NCBI GenBank assembly: GCA_000755425.1
Contig: BBMT01000003.1
Coordinates: 434,001 to 498,000 of the forward strand
From: Vibrio maritimus
Lineage (GTDB): Bacteria > Pseudomonadota > Gammaproteobacteria > Enterobacterales > Vibrionaceae
DNA length: 64,000 bases
Reading direction: 5' to 3'
Part shown: positions 20,690 through 30,761 of the stretch, one piece after another
How positions within the stretch are numbered: position 1 is the stretch's first letter
Layout: every line of letters begins with the position of its first letter
The notes under the pieces: model-generated
What the model was told of the DNA's origin: nothing
What the model saw: only the letters and a program-made list of their open reading frames with translations
Databases searched by the model: none
Translations under genes and position numbers: made by a program

Positions 20690-22018
20690 TTGAAACATCA
20701 GAGAAAAGTGGTTTGGAAAGAGGGCATGTTTGTTGCTCCTCAACATTTCCAACAGACAGAGAGATACATTACGCAGTACGTCCAAAAGTACGCAGATTTA
20801 ACCTCGAATGGAAAAAGTTTTGGCGTTTCTGTGTTGGAGAGCGAATCCAACTACTTAAAACTAGGTAAGTTCAGCGTTGTCCGCTGTAGCGGTGTTTTTC
20901 AAGACGGTACTTTGTTTGATTGCGTTCGAGAGCTGATTATTGAAATACCAGAGAACACCATGAACAGAGTGGTGTATTTGGCGTTACCACTCTCTATAGA
21001 GGGAGAAAACGAGTACGGCGAGCGAGAGCAGTTGAAACGTTACGTTGTCGCGGAGCATAACCTTTTCGATTCAAGTGATGCCGAGCAAAGCGGTATAAAA
21101 GCGTCACTTGCAGAGCCCAACGTTCGTCTGATTTTAGAAGGTGAAGATACCAATGGCCTAGTACTGCTTCCGATTGCTCGGGTTTTAGAGCGACGTGACG
21201 ATGGGGAGGTAGTGCTGGATAAGAGTTTTATTCCTGCTTGTCTTCAATACGGCGCGTCTTCATTACTTAAAGACCGTCTGAAAGAGTTGCTTATTCTTGT
21301 TCAGGCAAGAGCTAAAAATGTTATTGAGAGAATAGGTGTTGGAGAGCAGACGAAAAGTGACTTGAGTTTGATGCGAGAGTTTCTTTGGTTGCAAACCCTC
21401 AATCGATGGATTCCACAATTCACTATTTTGGTTGAGAAACCAGAAACCAATGTGGATACCTTGTATGAAAAGTTAGCTAGCTTTTCTTGTGAACTTGACA
21501 GTTTCACGCCTGCCATGGCGAACCTCGAACATAGTGTTCTTAACAAAGATAACCTTCACCTTGCTTTTGGCCCGTTGTTTTCCGGTCTGAGAGACAAGCT
21601 TTCGATGGTTCAAAGTGACAAGGTCACAGAATTTGAATGGGATACCAATCTGTTCGAAAAACGCAGACTCCTCAGGTTGTCAATACCAACGCTAAACCAA
21701 ATGGACGGAAGACGTTTGGTTATCTCAGTGAAATCATCGGTAGGAGCTGCGACACTGAGTTCAACGTTTCCGAGTGTGTGTACACTGAGCGGAATCAGCT
21801 TAATCGCTGAGCTTGTCAGAAACAGTCAATCAGGTGTGACTATTAACCCATTGCCAGTAGCGCCTTCAGAATTAAAAGCTCAGGTGGATTTGGCTTATTT
21901 TGAAATAGATACCTCTCATGAGTATTGGCAACAACTCAAAACGAAACGTGAGCCTATTGCTTTGCACGTCGATAGCCGCATTCCAGACTTAACCATCAAG
22001 CTTTACGCATTAGGGTAA
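20690..22018 (+). CDS. tssK: T6SS baseplate-membrane connector TssK
   Basis: 442 residues from a TTG start at 20690 (MKHQRKVVWKEGMFVAPQHF), chosen over an upstream in-frame codon because it follows TAAGGAG and matches the conserved TssK opening V-x-W-x-E-G-x-x-L-x-P-Q-H-F-Q. Conserved segments DGTLFDC and SFIPACLQYGAS are seen. TssK trimers link the baseplate to the TssJLM membrane complex. It begins about 10 bases after tssJ and ends 4 bases before tssL. Confidence 0.93.
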   Translation: MKHQRKVVWKEGMFVAPQHFQQTERYITQYVQKYADLTSNGKSFGVSVLESESNYLKLGKFSVVRCSGVFQDGTLFDCVRELIIEIPENTMNRVVYLALPLSIEGENEYGEREQLKRYVVAEHNLFDSSDAEQSGIKASLAEPNVRLILEGEDTNGLVLLPIARVLERRDDGEVVLDKSFIPACLQYGASSLLKDRLKELLILVQARAKNVIERIGVGEQTKSDLSLMREFLWLQTLNRWIPQFTILVEKPETNVDTLYEKLASFSCELDSFTPAMANLEHSVLNKDNLHLAFGPLFSGLRDKLSMVQSDKVTEFEWDTNLFEKRRLLRLSIPTLNQMDGRRLVISVKSSVGAATLSSTFPSVCTLSGISLIAELVRNSQSGVTINPLPVAPSELKAQVDLAYFEIDTSHEYWQQLKTKREPIALHVDSRIPDLTIKLYALG

Positions 22019-22022
22019 TGCT

Positions 22023-23211
22023 ATGAATGATCTATTAGACGAAGTTACGGTTCCTGTAAAAACTCATGTGGATGACGAAGCGTCGCTGTCCTCAGGTGGC
22101 GTTCGTCTTACCAGTTTAAACGCTATAAAGAATCAAGCCCGTTATAGTTTGTCGCAGCGAGAGAGTGACTTATTTGATAACGATATTCTCCGTGTTAGCG
22201 CGGAGCTGCTATCGCTTATTATCTCAGTAAAACGTCTTGAGTGCCAACTGACATGTACACATTTCGCCTGGGTCTAAAAGGGCAATTGACGGATCTAAAA
22301 TACAAAGTAGCGAAGCTTGATTATCCACCTTCAGTGGCTGATAAGACCTGTTTCTTATTCGCGGTGATGTTGGACGAACAAATCCTACATTCCGAATGGG
22401 GCGAGGAGTCTGGCTGGGAAAATCAAACGTTAGTTAGCGAGCTGTTCGGAGTGAAAAATGGCGGTGAGCAGTTTTATTTGGTAGCTGAGCGGGCATTACT
22501 TCAACCTATTTTACTCAAAGATTTACTCGAACTCGTTTACATCATGATTAAGCTGGGTTTTCGTGGACGTTATCGTGTTGAAGGTAAAGAGTTGCTGGGC
22601 GTTTTGGTACAGCGGCTTGAAGAAGCGGTCTTTGCTGACAGTGAGGAGACACCAGAAAGCGAGAAAATGCCGATACCTAGGCCGGTTGTATCAAAAATTC
22701 ATCGCAGAGCCAGACCTCAAAGGCCGGTAAGGCTATGGCGCGGAGCCGCGCTGTTCTTATCGCTGATAGCAGCTTTTTGGGGAGGTATCTATTATTGGTA
22801 TCAAGTTACGGTTCCTATTAAAGCGGAACCGTTCACCACGTTATCGAGTTTCACTGATAAATACTACAGCCAAGCTAATGCACAAGAGAAAGAGTACATC
22901 TACATAAGCACCAATGAGGATTTACGAGGTGCTAAAAAGTCTTATGTGCCAGCGGCAAACAGCTCAGCATCTTCTAACATTTCTAGCGTCTCGCGTTTTC
23001 GCGTACAGCTAGCGACGCTTTCTTCGAAATCGTCGGCACAGAACTTCCTTTCTCTACACGGAGAAATGCTTCCGAATGCTCAGGTTGAACGCAAGGTAAT
23101 TTCTATATCGTTTCAAGCCATGTAGCGACGACTCAAGAAGCACAAAAAGTATTAAGTGCTGCGAAAAATGCAGGGATAGATGACGCGTTTGTCATCAAAG
23201 CGAAGCAGTAG
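22023..23211 (+). CDS. tssL: T6SS inner-membrane protein TssL with C-terminal SPOR domain (two frameshifts)
   Basis: About 396 residues after restoring one A near 22239 (VKRLEVPTDMYTFR) and one base near 23103. Residues 1 to about 245 are the cytoplasmic DotU/TssL domain (VMLDEQILHSEWGEESGW, KLGFRGRYRVEGKELLGVL). One membrane segment follows (GAALFLSLIAAFWGGIYYW). The periplasmic tail ends in a SPOR-type domain: FRVQLATLSSKSSAQNFLSL, then YIVSSHVATTQEAQKVLSAA and NAGIDDAFVIKAKQ. Peptidoglycan-binding tails on TssL are known; they anchor the complex in the wall. Read as given, the sequence would lose half of this domain. Confidence 0.88.
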
Positions 23212-23220
23212 GTCAAATGA

Positions 23221-26200
23221 ATGAAAAAAAGAAATAAAGCGATCATCATATCCAGTCTAATAGCCGTCGTCGTTACGTCTCTTCTGTTACTTTGTTTTTG
23301 GTTGTTGGGTTGGTTTGGAGCCGAGCCTGCGTGGATCGTCGTCCTACAAACTCTTGGGGCACTGGCGGTATTGATAGGCTCTGGTCTCGGTAGTTTCCGC
23401 CTATTTACCAGAAAGCGAGTTAATGAGGATGACAAAAAGCTTGAGCAATGGCGGACTGAAGAGATCAAACGTACGTTCAATCTAGTGTGGAAAAAGCACT
23501 CCAAGCTTACAGCGAATCCTTATTCAATCCCTTGGTATGTGCAACTTACAGAAGATCCAAGTCACGACCAATCTTTACTGCAACAAATGGGATTCGAACT
23601 TATTGACCCAGTAGACGAATTGCCAGCCGATTTAGTCGCGGTGCGCTTTTGGGCGTCTGATTCCGCCATAATTGTCACTATCGACTTGATGATGTCCAAG
23701 GACAGTCTTACAAAAAGCATTCAATCATTGCTGGATCTTTTAAAGAAAAAGCGTTCCCGGCAGATTTTCAACGGTGCATTATGCTCAGTCAATCTCGGTA
23801 GTCTAATTAACAGCACAGAGATATCATCGAGTGAGATTAGCCAGAAGTATCGTTCGATGCTTGAGGAGCTAAATAAGCAAACTGGACTTATTCTTCCTGT
23901 CTATTGTGCATTCACTGATATGGCACAAGTCAAAGATTTGTGCGAGCTATTTTCTCCACTGGATGAAACAGAGCGTGATCAACCATTTGGTGCCTTAAGA
24001 GATGTTAATGAGAGTCGACATTACGAGAAACAGTGGTTTGATGATTCGTTCGAAGCTTTGGTCAAAGGTATAGCAAGTTCGATTAGCGCCTCGTTAAAGC
24101 ATCAACTTAACGCCGATTATCGCGATTCCTCAGTAGCGGGCTTGTTTCAGTTATCAGCTTTACGATATGACATTGAAGACTTCCTATCGCTCACTTTCAA
24201 TCAACATCAATTTGATGATGTTGAGCTGTTCTTTAGGGGCTACTTTTTCGTTAACACTGGTGGCGATAGCAAAACACTAGATGTTGTTTCAGCTATGCAT
24301 GCATCTGATCTGGGTTTTGAGTCCATATCGACGGTTCAGACATCGTCGAAAACACTCAGTTTGTTTGCCAAAGGTTTGTTCCCAAATCTTGTTTTGAAAG
24401 AGTCAGAACTGGTTGGAGTGAATAAGAAGCGTGAATTGACTTATCGTACTACCCGTTTGGTGGCGACGGTTGGTCTCGTGGTATTGTTTGCTGGTTTCTT
24501 AGCCATGATAAGAGCCAGTTATATCTATCAGCAAAGCGTGGACGATAAAGCGCAAGCGATGTTGAGCCAATACAAAGATAATCTTAGAGTGAATAAAATT
24601 CAGCCAGATGACCTCGCGTCTCCCGTGTTTAGCTTGTATGAGTTGCGAGAAATAGATCAGCTTTACAAACAAGACAATCACCCGTGGTACGTCTTAAACT
24701 GGTTGCCAAACTCTAGCATCGCTCCGTATGTGAACGAGGCTTATTATGGGGAGTTGACGTCAGAGCTACTGACATTAATGCGTGATTACCTCATGAAAGA
24801 CATGTTTGTCTATAACTCACTTGATGACAAAGTGAAAACGCTAGAGCTACTTAACTTACAGCAGATTTTATACAACCCAAATCGCCATTCTTCAGAGCCT
24901 CTAGTCAATTACTACATTAATGCGCTAGACGAAGAAGGTAGTGGCTACGCTAACTTAATAGAACGATTTACGTTACTGGCGAAAGATGCGCTAGGTACTA
25001 AATCGGTACCACCAGCGTTTGATCCTCAATTATTAGAGTTGGTACGCGGGACATTGTCCTCCAATGATGTGAGTGAGTTGTTGTACCAACATATTATGCA
25101 GCACAAAGACTTTTCCCGCCGTGTCGATCTTCGTAGTCAACTTAATCCCACCTTTGATCAGGTGTTCACCTTTAAGCAAGACTTTAGCGGTTATTTGGTC
25201 CCATACGCGTTTACTCGTGATGGATTTGAAGAGCTCAGCAACGAAACGGGATTTCAGCTCGCTTCTGAAGCTATTAAAGCTTATGAAGGTGTAATGGGGC
25301 GGATTAGTGGCGATGCAGAGATGAATCGAATTAATCGACAGCTTCGTGAGCGTTATATCAAGGACTATATACGTCACTGGAGTTCGTTTACATCGAGTGT
25401 GAGTTTGACGACGGTTGATAGCTGGGGTGGCAGTGAGCAGCAGTTGGCGTTAGTGACCGATCCGAACTTTTCTCCACTATTGCAGTTCTATCAAATCATC
25501 GATGAAAACACCAACCTGTTAAAAACCCTTGCCGTTTCGGATACACCGGAACAGGCGAAAGCTGAAGAGAAGGATGGTGGTAGCGACAAAGAAGAGTCAC
25601 CACTGACGCCAGCTAACGGGGCTGCAATGGAGCGTGTGGCTGAGTCTATCACTTATCCATTTCGTCATGTGCATAGTGTGATTGCTGCAAATAAAACAGG
25701 TAAGAGCCCATTCGATGTCGCGATTGCCGACTTACTGGCATTGAGAGACTGGATTGCCAAATCCAAAGAGATCCAATTCAAAGGCCATTACTTCCTCGAG
25801 CAGCTTGAAAACACGGATACCAGTAACCCAGTCGCGAAGCTAAATTCTGCAGCTGATAACTACAATGTACCCATATTACCAGAGCTTATGCAGCAACAGG
25901 CCACCTTAGTGAATGGTTTGGCGTTGGACTCTGTTCGTGAAGTCATCAATCAAGACTGGTCGAAAGTGAGCGATTTCTATCAAACGAGATTAGCAAACCA
26001 TTATCCGTTTAGTCCATTGTCGACCACAGATGCAGCTCTGTCGGATGTGGAGTCGTTTTTTAAACCAAATGGGCAGTTTGACCAGTTCGCCTCCAAATAT
26101 GCAAATCAGCTAGATATTACTATTAGCAAGGAACTCTTTATTAACGGTTTTGTGCCCCATCAGTATTTATCATTGTCTTGGCAATATCAGCCATTTAAAG

Positions 26201-26637
26201 AGTCGGTTTCTCGCATACAAGAGCAGTTATTTACGGGCGATAAGCTCGGGTTTAAGTTCTCAGTTAAAGCAGAGCAGATGTCTCCTGTGTTAACGCGTTT
26301 TGCTTTAATAACCAATACTAAACTCTTTGAGTATCAAAATGGCCCTAAGCTTTGGCGCGCCCAAGCCTGGCCAATTCCGACTAACCAAGTTCAAGATATC
26401 TCTGTCTTGATTGAAGATACTAGCGGTGTCATCAAGCGGGATAAACAGTCTGGGGTTTGGAGTTGGTTTAAAGTTGCGGATTCGATGCATGGCGCTTCAC
26501 AAGTAGGTAGCAATGAGCTTATTTGGCGCTATCAAGTCGGCGATAATGAGGTCAACTTGGTTGTTAAGTCTGACGGAGTCGGGCAGCCATTTGATTCAAG
26601 TTTCTTCAAACAACTGACGTTGCCGCAATGGTTATAG
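23221..26637 (+). CDS. tssM: T6SS inner-membrane core protein TssM
   Basis: 1138 residues, intact. Two membrane segments near the N-terminus (IIISSLIAVVVTSLLLLCFW and VLQTLGALAVLIGSGLG) and one at about residue 415 (VGLVVLFAGFLAMIRASYI). The cytoplasmic domain keeps the opening NPYSIPWYVQL but has TEDPSHDQS where most TssM proteins carry the Walker A loop GxxGxGKT, so it probably does not bind nucleotide. A large periplasmic region ends in the domain that contacts TssJ. ATG 23221 is ten bases after the tssL stop. Confidence 0.93.
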   Translation: MKKRNKAIIISSLIAVVVTSLLLLCFWLLGWFGAEPAWIVVLQTLGALAVLIGSGLGSFRLFTRKRVNEDDKKLEQWRTEEIKRTFNLVWKKHSKLTANPYSIPWYVQLTEDPSHDQSLLQQMGFELIDPVDELPADLVAVRFWASDSAIIVTIDLMMSKDSLTKSIQSLLDLLKKKRSRQIFNGALCSVNLGSLINSTEISSSEISQKYRSMLEELNKQTGLILPVYCAFTDMAQVKDLCELFSPLDETERDQPFGALRDVNESRHYEKQWFDDSFEALVKGIASSISASLKHQLNADYRDSSVAGLFQLSALRYDIEDFLSLTFNQHQFDDVELFFRGYFFVNTGGDSKTLDVVSAMHASDLGFESISTVQTSSKTLSLFAKGLFPNLVLKESELVGVNKKRELTYRTTRLVATVGLVVLFAGFLAMIRASYIYQQSVDDKAQAMLSQYKDNLRVNKIQPDDLASPVFSLYELREIDQLYKQDNHPWYVLNWLPNSSIAPYVNEAYYGELTSELLTLMRDYLMKDMFVYNSLDDKVKTLELLNLQQILYNPNRHSSEPLVNYYINALDEEGSGYANLIERFTLLAKDALGTKSVPPAFDPQLLELVRGTLSSNDVSELLYQHIMQHKDFSRRVDLRSQLNPTFDQVFTFKQDFSGYLVPYAFTRDGFEELSNETGFQLASEAIKAYEGVMGRISGDAEMNRINRQLRERYIKDYIRHWSSFTSSVSLTTVDSWGGSEQQLALVTDPNFSPLLQFYQIIDENTNLLKTLAVSDTPEQAKAEEKDGGSDKEESPLTPANGAAMERVAESITYPFRHVHSVIAANKTGKSPFDVAIADLLALRDWIAKSKEIQFKGHYFLEQLENTDTSNPVAKLNSAADNYNVPILPELMQQQATLVNGLALDSVREVINQDWSKVSDFYQTRLANHYPFSPLSTTDAALSDVESFFKPNGQFDQFASKYANQLDITISKELFINGFVPHQYLSLSWQYQPFKESVSRIQEQLFTGDKLGFKFSVKAEQMSPVLTRFALITNTKLFEYQNGPKLWRAQAWPIPTNQVQDISVLIEDTSGVIKRDKQSGVWSWFKVADSMHGASQVGSNELIWRYQVGDNEVNLVVKSDGVGQPFDSSFFKQLTLPQWL

Positions 26638-27388
26638 AATCCACACCTCCGTTGTGGGTGAGCACAGTCGTTCCTGAACATAGGTTGGAGCGACTGCCAA
26701 ATACTCGGATCTTATACACTGCTGAGCGAGATATAAGGATTAAATTCTCTGACAATGTGTTGGATACCGCGTTACTACAAAGAGAAGCGCTGTGGTTGTC
26801 GAGAGTAGCAACTTTTGGTGTCGAGACTCACCGATGCTTGCGCTTTTTTAAAGACGGTTGTCGAGGCATACTGACGACGAGTTATATTGATGGTAAGTCT
26901 TATCGGAGTTAATTCGAGTCCATCCTGTGGTTGAGTATGGCAGTAGTCGATGCGGCACTATAGTCGGTAACTTAATTAATCAAATTGAACAACTTCATCG
27001 TGTTGGTATTGTTCACGGTGATATCAAGCCTAGTAATGTCATCATTGCCGACAACGGAAAGGTGTCGTTGATTGATTTCTCCAATGCAAGACGATTAGGC
27101 GATAACTGGTCTGAGCGTGGCGTGAGCCAAAGTACCCAAAGTTTTGCTTATCCTAGGGAAGATAAGCGAGCGAGCCAACTTCATGACTACTACGCGCTTT
27201 TAGTTACAATGTCGTCGTTGGTTGGAGTATCGATTAAGCCTTCTCGCCACAATTTTGATATCTGGAGTCACTCGTTAATAACCGAGCTACAGAAACTGGG
27301 CTTTTCAACCACACTTACCGAACAAATTATCCATCTAGTAGAGGTTATCGGTGATGACCTCACTAAACATCATCCCAACGTTGCTTGA
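26628..27388 (+). CDS. Small protein-kinase-like protein closing the T6SS cluster (frameshifted)
   Basis: About 253 residues with one base restored near 26906 (GKSYR then ELIRVHPVVEYG). The catalytic core reads IVHGDIKPSNVIIADNGKV, where HGD stands for the usual HRD and the Lys and Asn of a Ser/Thr kinase catalytic loop are kept. SLIDFSNARR has DFS in place of DFG. The N-lobe is short and has no clear glycine loop, though RDIRIKF may supply the ATP-binding lysine. The ATG lies inside the tssM 3' end, in another frame. In other T6SS loci a kinase phosphorylates an FHA protein; no phosphatase gene is present here. Activity is uncertain. Confidence 0.78.
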
Positions 27389-27400
27389 TGGTTTACTGCT

Positions 27401-28732
27401 TTATTGTTTCACAGCATTAAGTCGTTTAAAGCTAATCGCGAGCAAGCCTATTAACAGTACACCAGTTGCCGCGAGGCCAATTGCAACGCCGCCCCAGACA
27501 CCCGCTAATTGAAAGTGTGTCATTAGCCACCAAGCACTACTGATACCAAAGCCCCAATAACCAATAGCGGTCAGCAACATTGGCACAATTACGATTTTCA
27601 TGCCACGCAACAGGTTCATAGCGAGGAGTTGCCAACCATCCACCACGAAGCAAAGCGCAACAACCCAAATGATAGAAGCAAGCTGATTGCTGAGGTTGTC
27701 ACTTGAACCGTCAAGCTGAAAGATGTCAGCGATAAGGTAAGGCCAGGTGCTAAACGTTATCGCCAGTATTGCGCTGATCAATGTGACTAGAATGAAGCTT
27801 CTGCGTGCTGTTACTTTGATACTTTCAAAGTGATCTTGACCAAAGTCTTTGCCTGTTAAAATTGCAGCGGCTTGGGAAAAGCCAAAATTAATGTTGAAAC
27901 TAAAGTTCAAGCATTGAAGGAGCACTTGGTGCAGCGCCAGTGCTGTCACGCCAAGCATGCCTGCGAGTATGGTACTACCATAAATCAGGCTGAGCTCTAA
28001 TGCACTAGCAACTGCTATAGGTAAGCCGAGAGATAACAGCGGGAGTGTTAAGCGCCATGAATACTCTGACATCCGTTTCCACGGCGCGAACCGATAGTAC
28101 TTTTCTTGACGAAACACCCACGCACCGTATGCAAACAGAATTAATGTTGCTGCTAGAGTTGTTCCCCAGCCAAGCCCGGCAATCCCTCCTTTAAGGGTAA
28201 AAGCAAACCAGTAACTTAGCGGTACGTTGAGAACGACAGTGGCTAGTGACATCCACATTACGGATCTTGCATCTCCAAATGTGCTCGTCAGACCGCGCAA
28301 GATCAATAAGAGCAGGGTAGGTAACATGGCCCATTTAAGAGCATCAAGATAGTTGGTAGCGATTGGGATGGCGTCAATGGGCTGTTTTGCTACGACCAGT
28401 AACTCATCTGTTAGATTAAGAGCCAGACTAGCAAGTGCGGTTATTACGATAGAGAGAATAAGAGCGCCCTTAATAGCGAAACGTATTTGCTGTCTGCCAA
28501 AGGAGGGCCTCGCAACGCTTTGCCCATAGGCTATCGCTATTAGGTTTGCTACGCATCCGACGATGCTTCCAGCAACCAGAAAAACGAATGTATATACGGA
28601 CGCGCCCAATCCGCCTCCTGCAAGATCTTTCACGCTGAGTTTGGCCATCATCCAGACATCCGTTAATACCAACGCCATTGAGATAAGTTGAGAGATAATA
28701 AGAGGAATAGCCAAAGAAAGAATATGCTTCAT
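27401..28732 (-). CDS. MATE-family multidrug/toxin efflux pump
   Basis: 443 residues, intact, on the strand opposite the T6SS run and convergent with it. Twelve hydrophobic segments arranged in two pseudo-repeats, with MATE features: PLIISQLISMALVLTDVWMM in helix 1 and LPIAVASALELSLIYGSTIL in helix 7. Such pumps export cationic drugs, dyes or metabolites using Na+ or H+. The substrate cannot be told. An ATG start with the usual short cytoplasmic N-terminus is kept. The 12-base gap to the kinase stop leaves no room for a separate terminator. Confidence 0.9.
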   Translation of the reverse strand: MKHILSLAIPLIISQLISMALVLTDVWMMAKLSVKDLAGGGLGASVYTFVFLVAGSIVGCVANLIAIAYGQSVARPSFGRQQIRFAIKGALILSIVITALASLALNLTDELLVVAKQPIDAIPIATNYLDALKWAMLPTLLLLILRGLTSTFGDARSVMWMSLATVVLNVPLSYWFAFTLKGGIAGLGWGTTLAATLILFAYGAWVFRQEKYYRFAPWKRMSEYSWRLTLPLLSLGLPIAVASALELSLIYGSTILAGMLGVTALALHQVLLQCLNFSFNINFGFSQAAAILTGKDFGQDHFESIKVTARRSFILVTLISAILAITFSTWPYLIADIFQLDGSSDNLSNQLASIIWVVALCFVVDGWQLLAMNLLRGMKIVIVPMLLTAIGYWGFGISSAWWLMTHFQLAGVWGGVAIGLAATGVLLIGLLAISFKRLNAVKQ

Positions 28733-29048
28733 AAAAGACTCAAAAAACAGGCGCCGAGAAAGATCAGGGCGATGCTAGTGTATCTGCAGGGGAGGGTCAA
28801 TCATCATAACCCTCAGAAATGAATGGGCTTTAATTTGACAGTCGTGATGAATAACCAATTCACGAGTGTTTGAACAAAGATAACGTGCCCTGCGCTGCAA
28901 AAACGTTAACATTTTGAGCGAAATGTTAACAATACTCTATTCTTATCATTGAGTTAGCTTTAGACCCAGGTAAACAGTGGATTCTGGGTTTGTAGTGGCG
29001 CGGCAAACGTGCGCTAAAGACAAGAAAAAGGATTAGGAGAAGTTGTCG
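28733..29048 (+). promoter_or_regulatory. Divergent intergenic region between MATE gene and TRAP operon
   Basis: Between the MATE start (minus) and the dctP-like start (plus). It must hold promoters for both. It contains the perfect palindrome at 28905-28930 listed separately and an AGGAG ribosome site 8-12 bases before the dctP ATG. No RNA gene or small ORF with a convincing ribosome site was seen. Confidence 0.6.
28905..28930. promoter_or_regulatory. Perfect inverted repeat, probable operator of the TRAP operon
   Basis: Two perfect 10-base arms, GTTAACATTT and AAATGTTAAC, separated by six bases (TGAGCG). The spacing and length suit a dimeric helix-turn-helix repressor. It lies about 120 bases before the TRAP binding-protein start and is followed by an AT-rich stretch. 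No regulator gene of the GntR, IclR or LacI type is next to it, so the cognate protein may be elsewhere. Confidence 0.55.
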
Positions 29049-30058
29049 ATGAAAGCAACAAAAACGGCATTAACAGTATCACTTATTTTGACAGGGTTCG
29101 TCGCGGCAGAAGTTCATGCTGCTACTGAGTGGAATGTATCTTTATGGGGTAAACGTCGAGCGTTTACGAGAATGTTGAAAAGTTAGCTGAACTGGTAGAG
29201 CAAAAAACCAATGGTGATTTCAAGTTAGTGCTTTCCTATGGCGGCTTGTCGAAGGCGCGTGAAAACTTAGATGGAATCTCGTTTGGTGCATTTGAGATGG
29301 CACAGTTTTGTTCTTTCTACCATACCGACAAAAACCCGACAATCACGGTGACTGAACTTCCATTTTCACAAGATGTGTCTTTAGCGCGAGTAGGGGAGAT
29401 TTATACCGAGGTGTTTAATCACCCTGAGGTGAAAAAAGATTTGGCGAGATGGAACGCTACCTTGTTAATGCCAACGCCTCTTCCTCAGTACAATATTGCC
29501 AGTAAGAGTGATGACCTCGAATCTTTGGAAGACTTTAAAGGGCTTAGAGTACGTGGTCCTGGCGGGATCATGAGCGTGTTAGGTAAGCTAGGCGCGGTCA
29601 AAACGACCGTACCTTTCTCTGAAGTACGTCAATCTATGGACTCTGGCGTGATCGATGCGGCTTCGTTTGCACCTCATGCTCATCTAGCGACCAACACTTA
29701 CAAAGTAGCTAACTGGGTGACAACTAACCTCAACCTTGGCTCTGCGAACTGTCCAGTTGTTGTCAATACAGAAGCGCTGGAAATGCTGAAGCCGGAGCAC
29801 CGCGAAGCGTTATTGAGCTCGGTACCTGAAGCGCTTGATTACTATGTATCAAATTACGAGCAAAATACGACCGCTAAATTCGATAAAGCTATTGCAGATG
29901 AGTCTGTAAAACAGGTGACATTTACGCCAGAACAAACAGCGCAGTTAAATGAACTCGCAGCCTCAGTTCGTGAAGACTGGGTGAAAAAATACCAAGGGCA
30001 GTTTGATGCTAAGGCACTATTTGATTACACCGACGCATTGTTTAAACAGCAAAACTAA
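29049..30058 (+). CDS. TRAP transporter periplasmic substrate-binding protein, DctP family (frameshifted)
   Basis: About 336 residues. ATG 29049 gives signal peptide MKATKTALTVSLILTGF ending VHA, then ATEWNVSLWG. One base is missing at about 29150-29157 before SSVYENVEKLAELVEQKTNG. Family features: LEDFKGLRVRGPGGIMS, the Arg that pairs with a substrate carboxylate, and VMDSGVIDAA-type text (QSMDSGVIDAASFAPH). DctP proteins deliver organic acids to a Na+-driven membrane pair; the two permease genes follow. The exact ligand is unknown. Confidence 0.9.
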
Positions 30059-30140
30059 CCTCACTACCTCAGTTTAATTGTTCTAGCGCTAGGTAACACT
30101 AGCGCTCGTTTTATTTGTAAATACCAAAAGGATTTCGAGT

Positions 30141-30761
30141 ATGTCTGCGTCTGTATTAGAGGACAGCTCGGCGGTAAGTCGGGTCGATAGGGTATTCTTT
30201 AAACTTGAATCATTACTCAATCTTGCCGCAGGGTGCGTGATTGTTGCTTTGGTGGCCTTAGCGACCACCAATATTTTAGGACGCTGGTTGTTTTCGATGC
30301 CAATCAGCGGCTACATCGATTGGGTAGAACAAGCCATGGCGTTCATTGCCTTTTTGGGCATTGCTTACACCCAACGCATGGGTGGCCATATTCGCATGGA
30401 TATTCTTGTTGGCCGCTTCAAGGGGCGCTGGCTGTGGCTGACAGAGTTTATCTCGACGCTGCTCATGCTGGTGGTCACGTCATTGTTGATTTACGGCTCT
30501 TATCTTCATTTTTGGCGCGCATACTCCATTGGAGACTCTTCGGTAGATATCAATTTACCTACCTGGCCAGCTAAACTTGTCGTGCCTTTTGCATTGTCGA
30601 TACTTGCGCTCAGGCTAGTGCTTCAACTGTGGGCTTACCTTAGAGCGTTTAAGCGAGGGGAAGACAAACCTGTAGCTGTCCCAATGATCGAATCTGCTGC
30701 GGAAGTTGCCGCAAAAGAAGCCGAAACGGTGAGTGGCGATGACAAGGAGGCGGTGAAATGA
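30141..30761 (+). CDS. TRAP transporter small membrane subunit, DctQ family
   Basis: 206 residues, intact, with four predicted membrane segments (for example LAAGCVIVALVALATTNILG) and the DctQ motif GYIDWVEQAMAFIAFLGIAY. The C-terminal tail is acidic (EAETVSGDDKEAVK). DctQ supports the large permease in binding-protein-dependent, sodium-coupled uptake. Its stop overlaps the dctM-like start (GTGAAATGATG context), indicating coupling. Confidence 0.92.
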   Translation: MSASVLEDSSAVSRVDRVFFKLESLLNLAAGCVIVALVALATTNILGRWLFSMPISGYIDWVEQAMAFIAFLGIAYTQRMGGHIRMDILVGRFKGRWLWLTEFISTLLMLVVTSLLIYGSYLHFWRAYSIGDSSVDINLPTWPAKLVVPFALSILALRLVLQLWAYLRAFKRGEDKPVAVPMIESAAEVAAKEAETVSGDDKEAVK

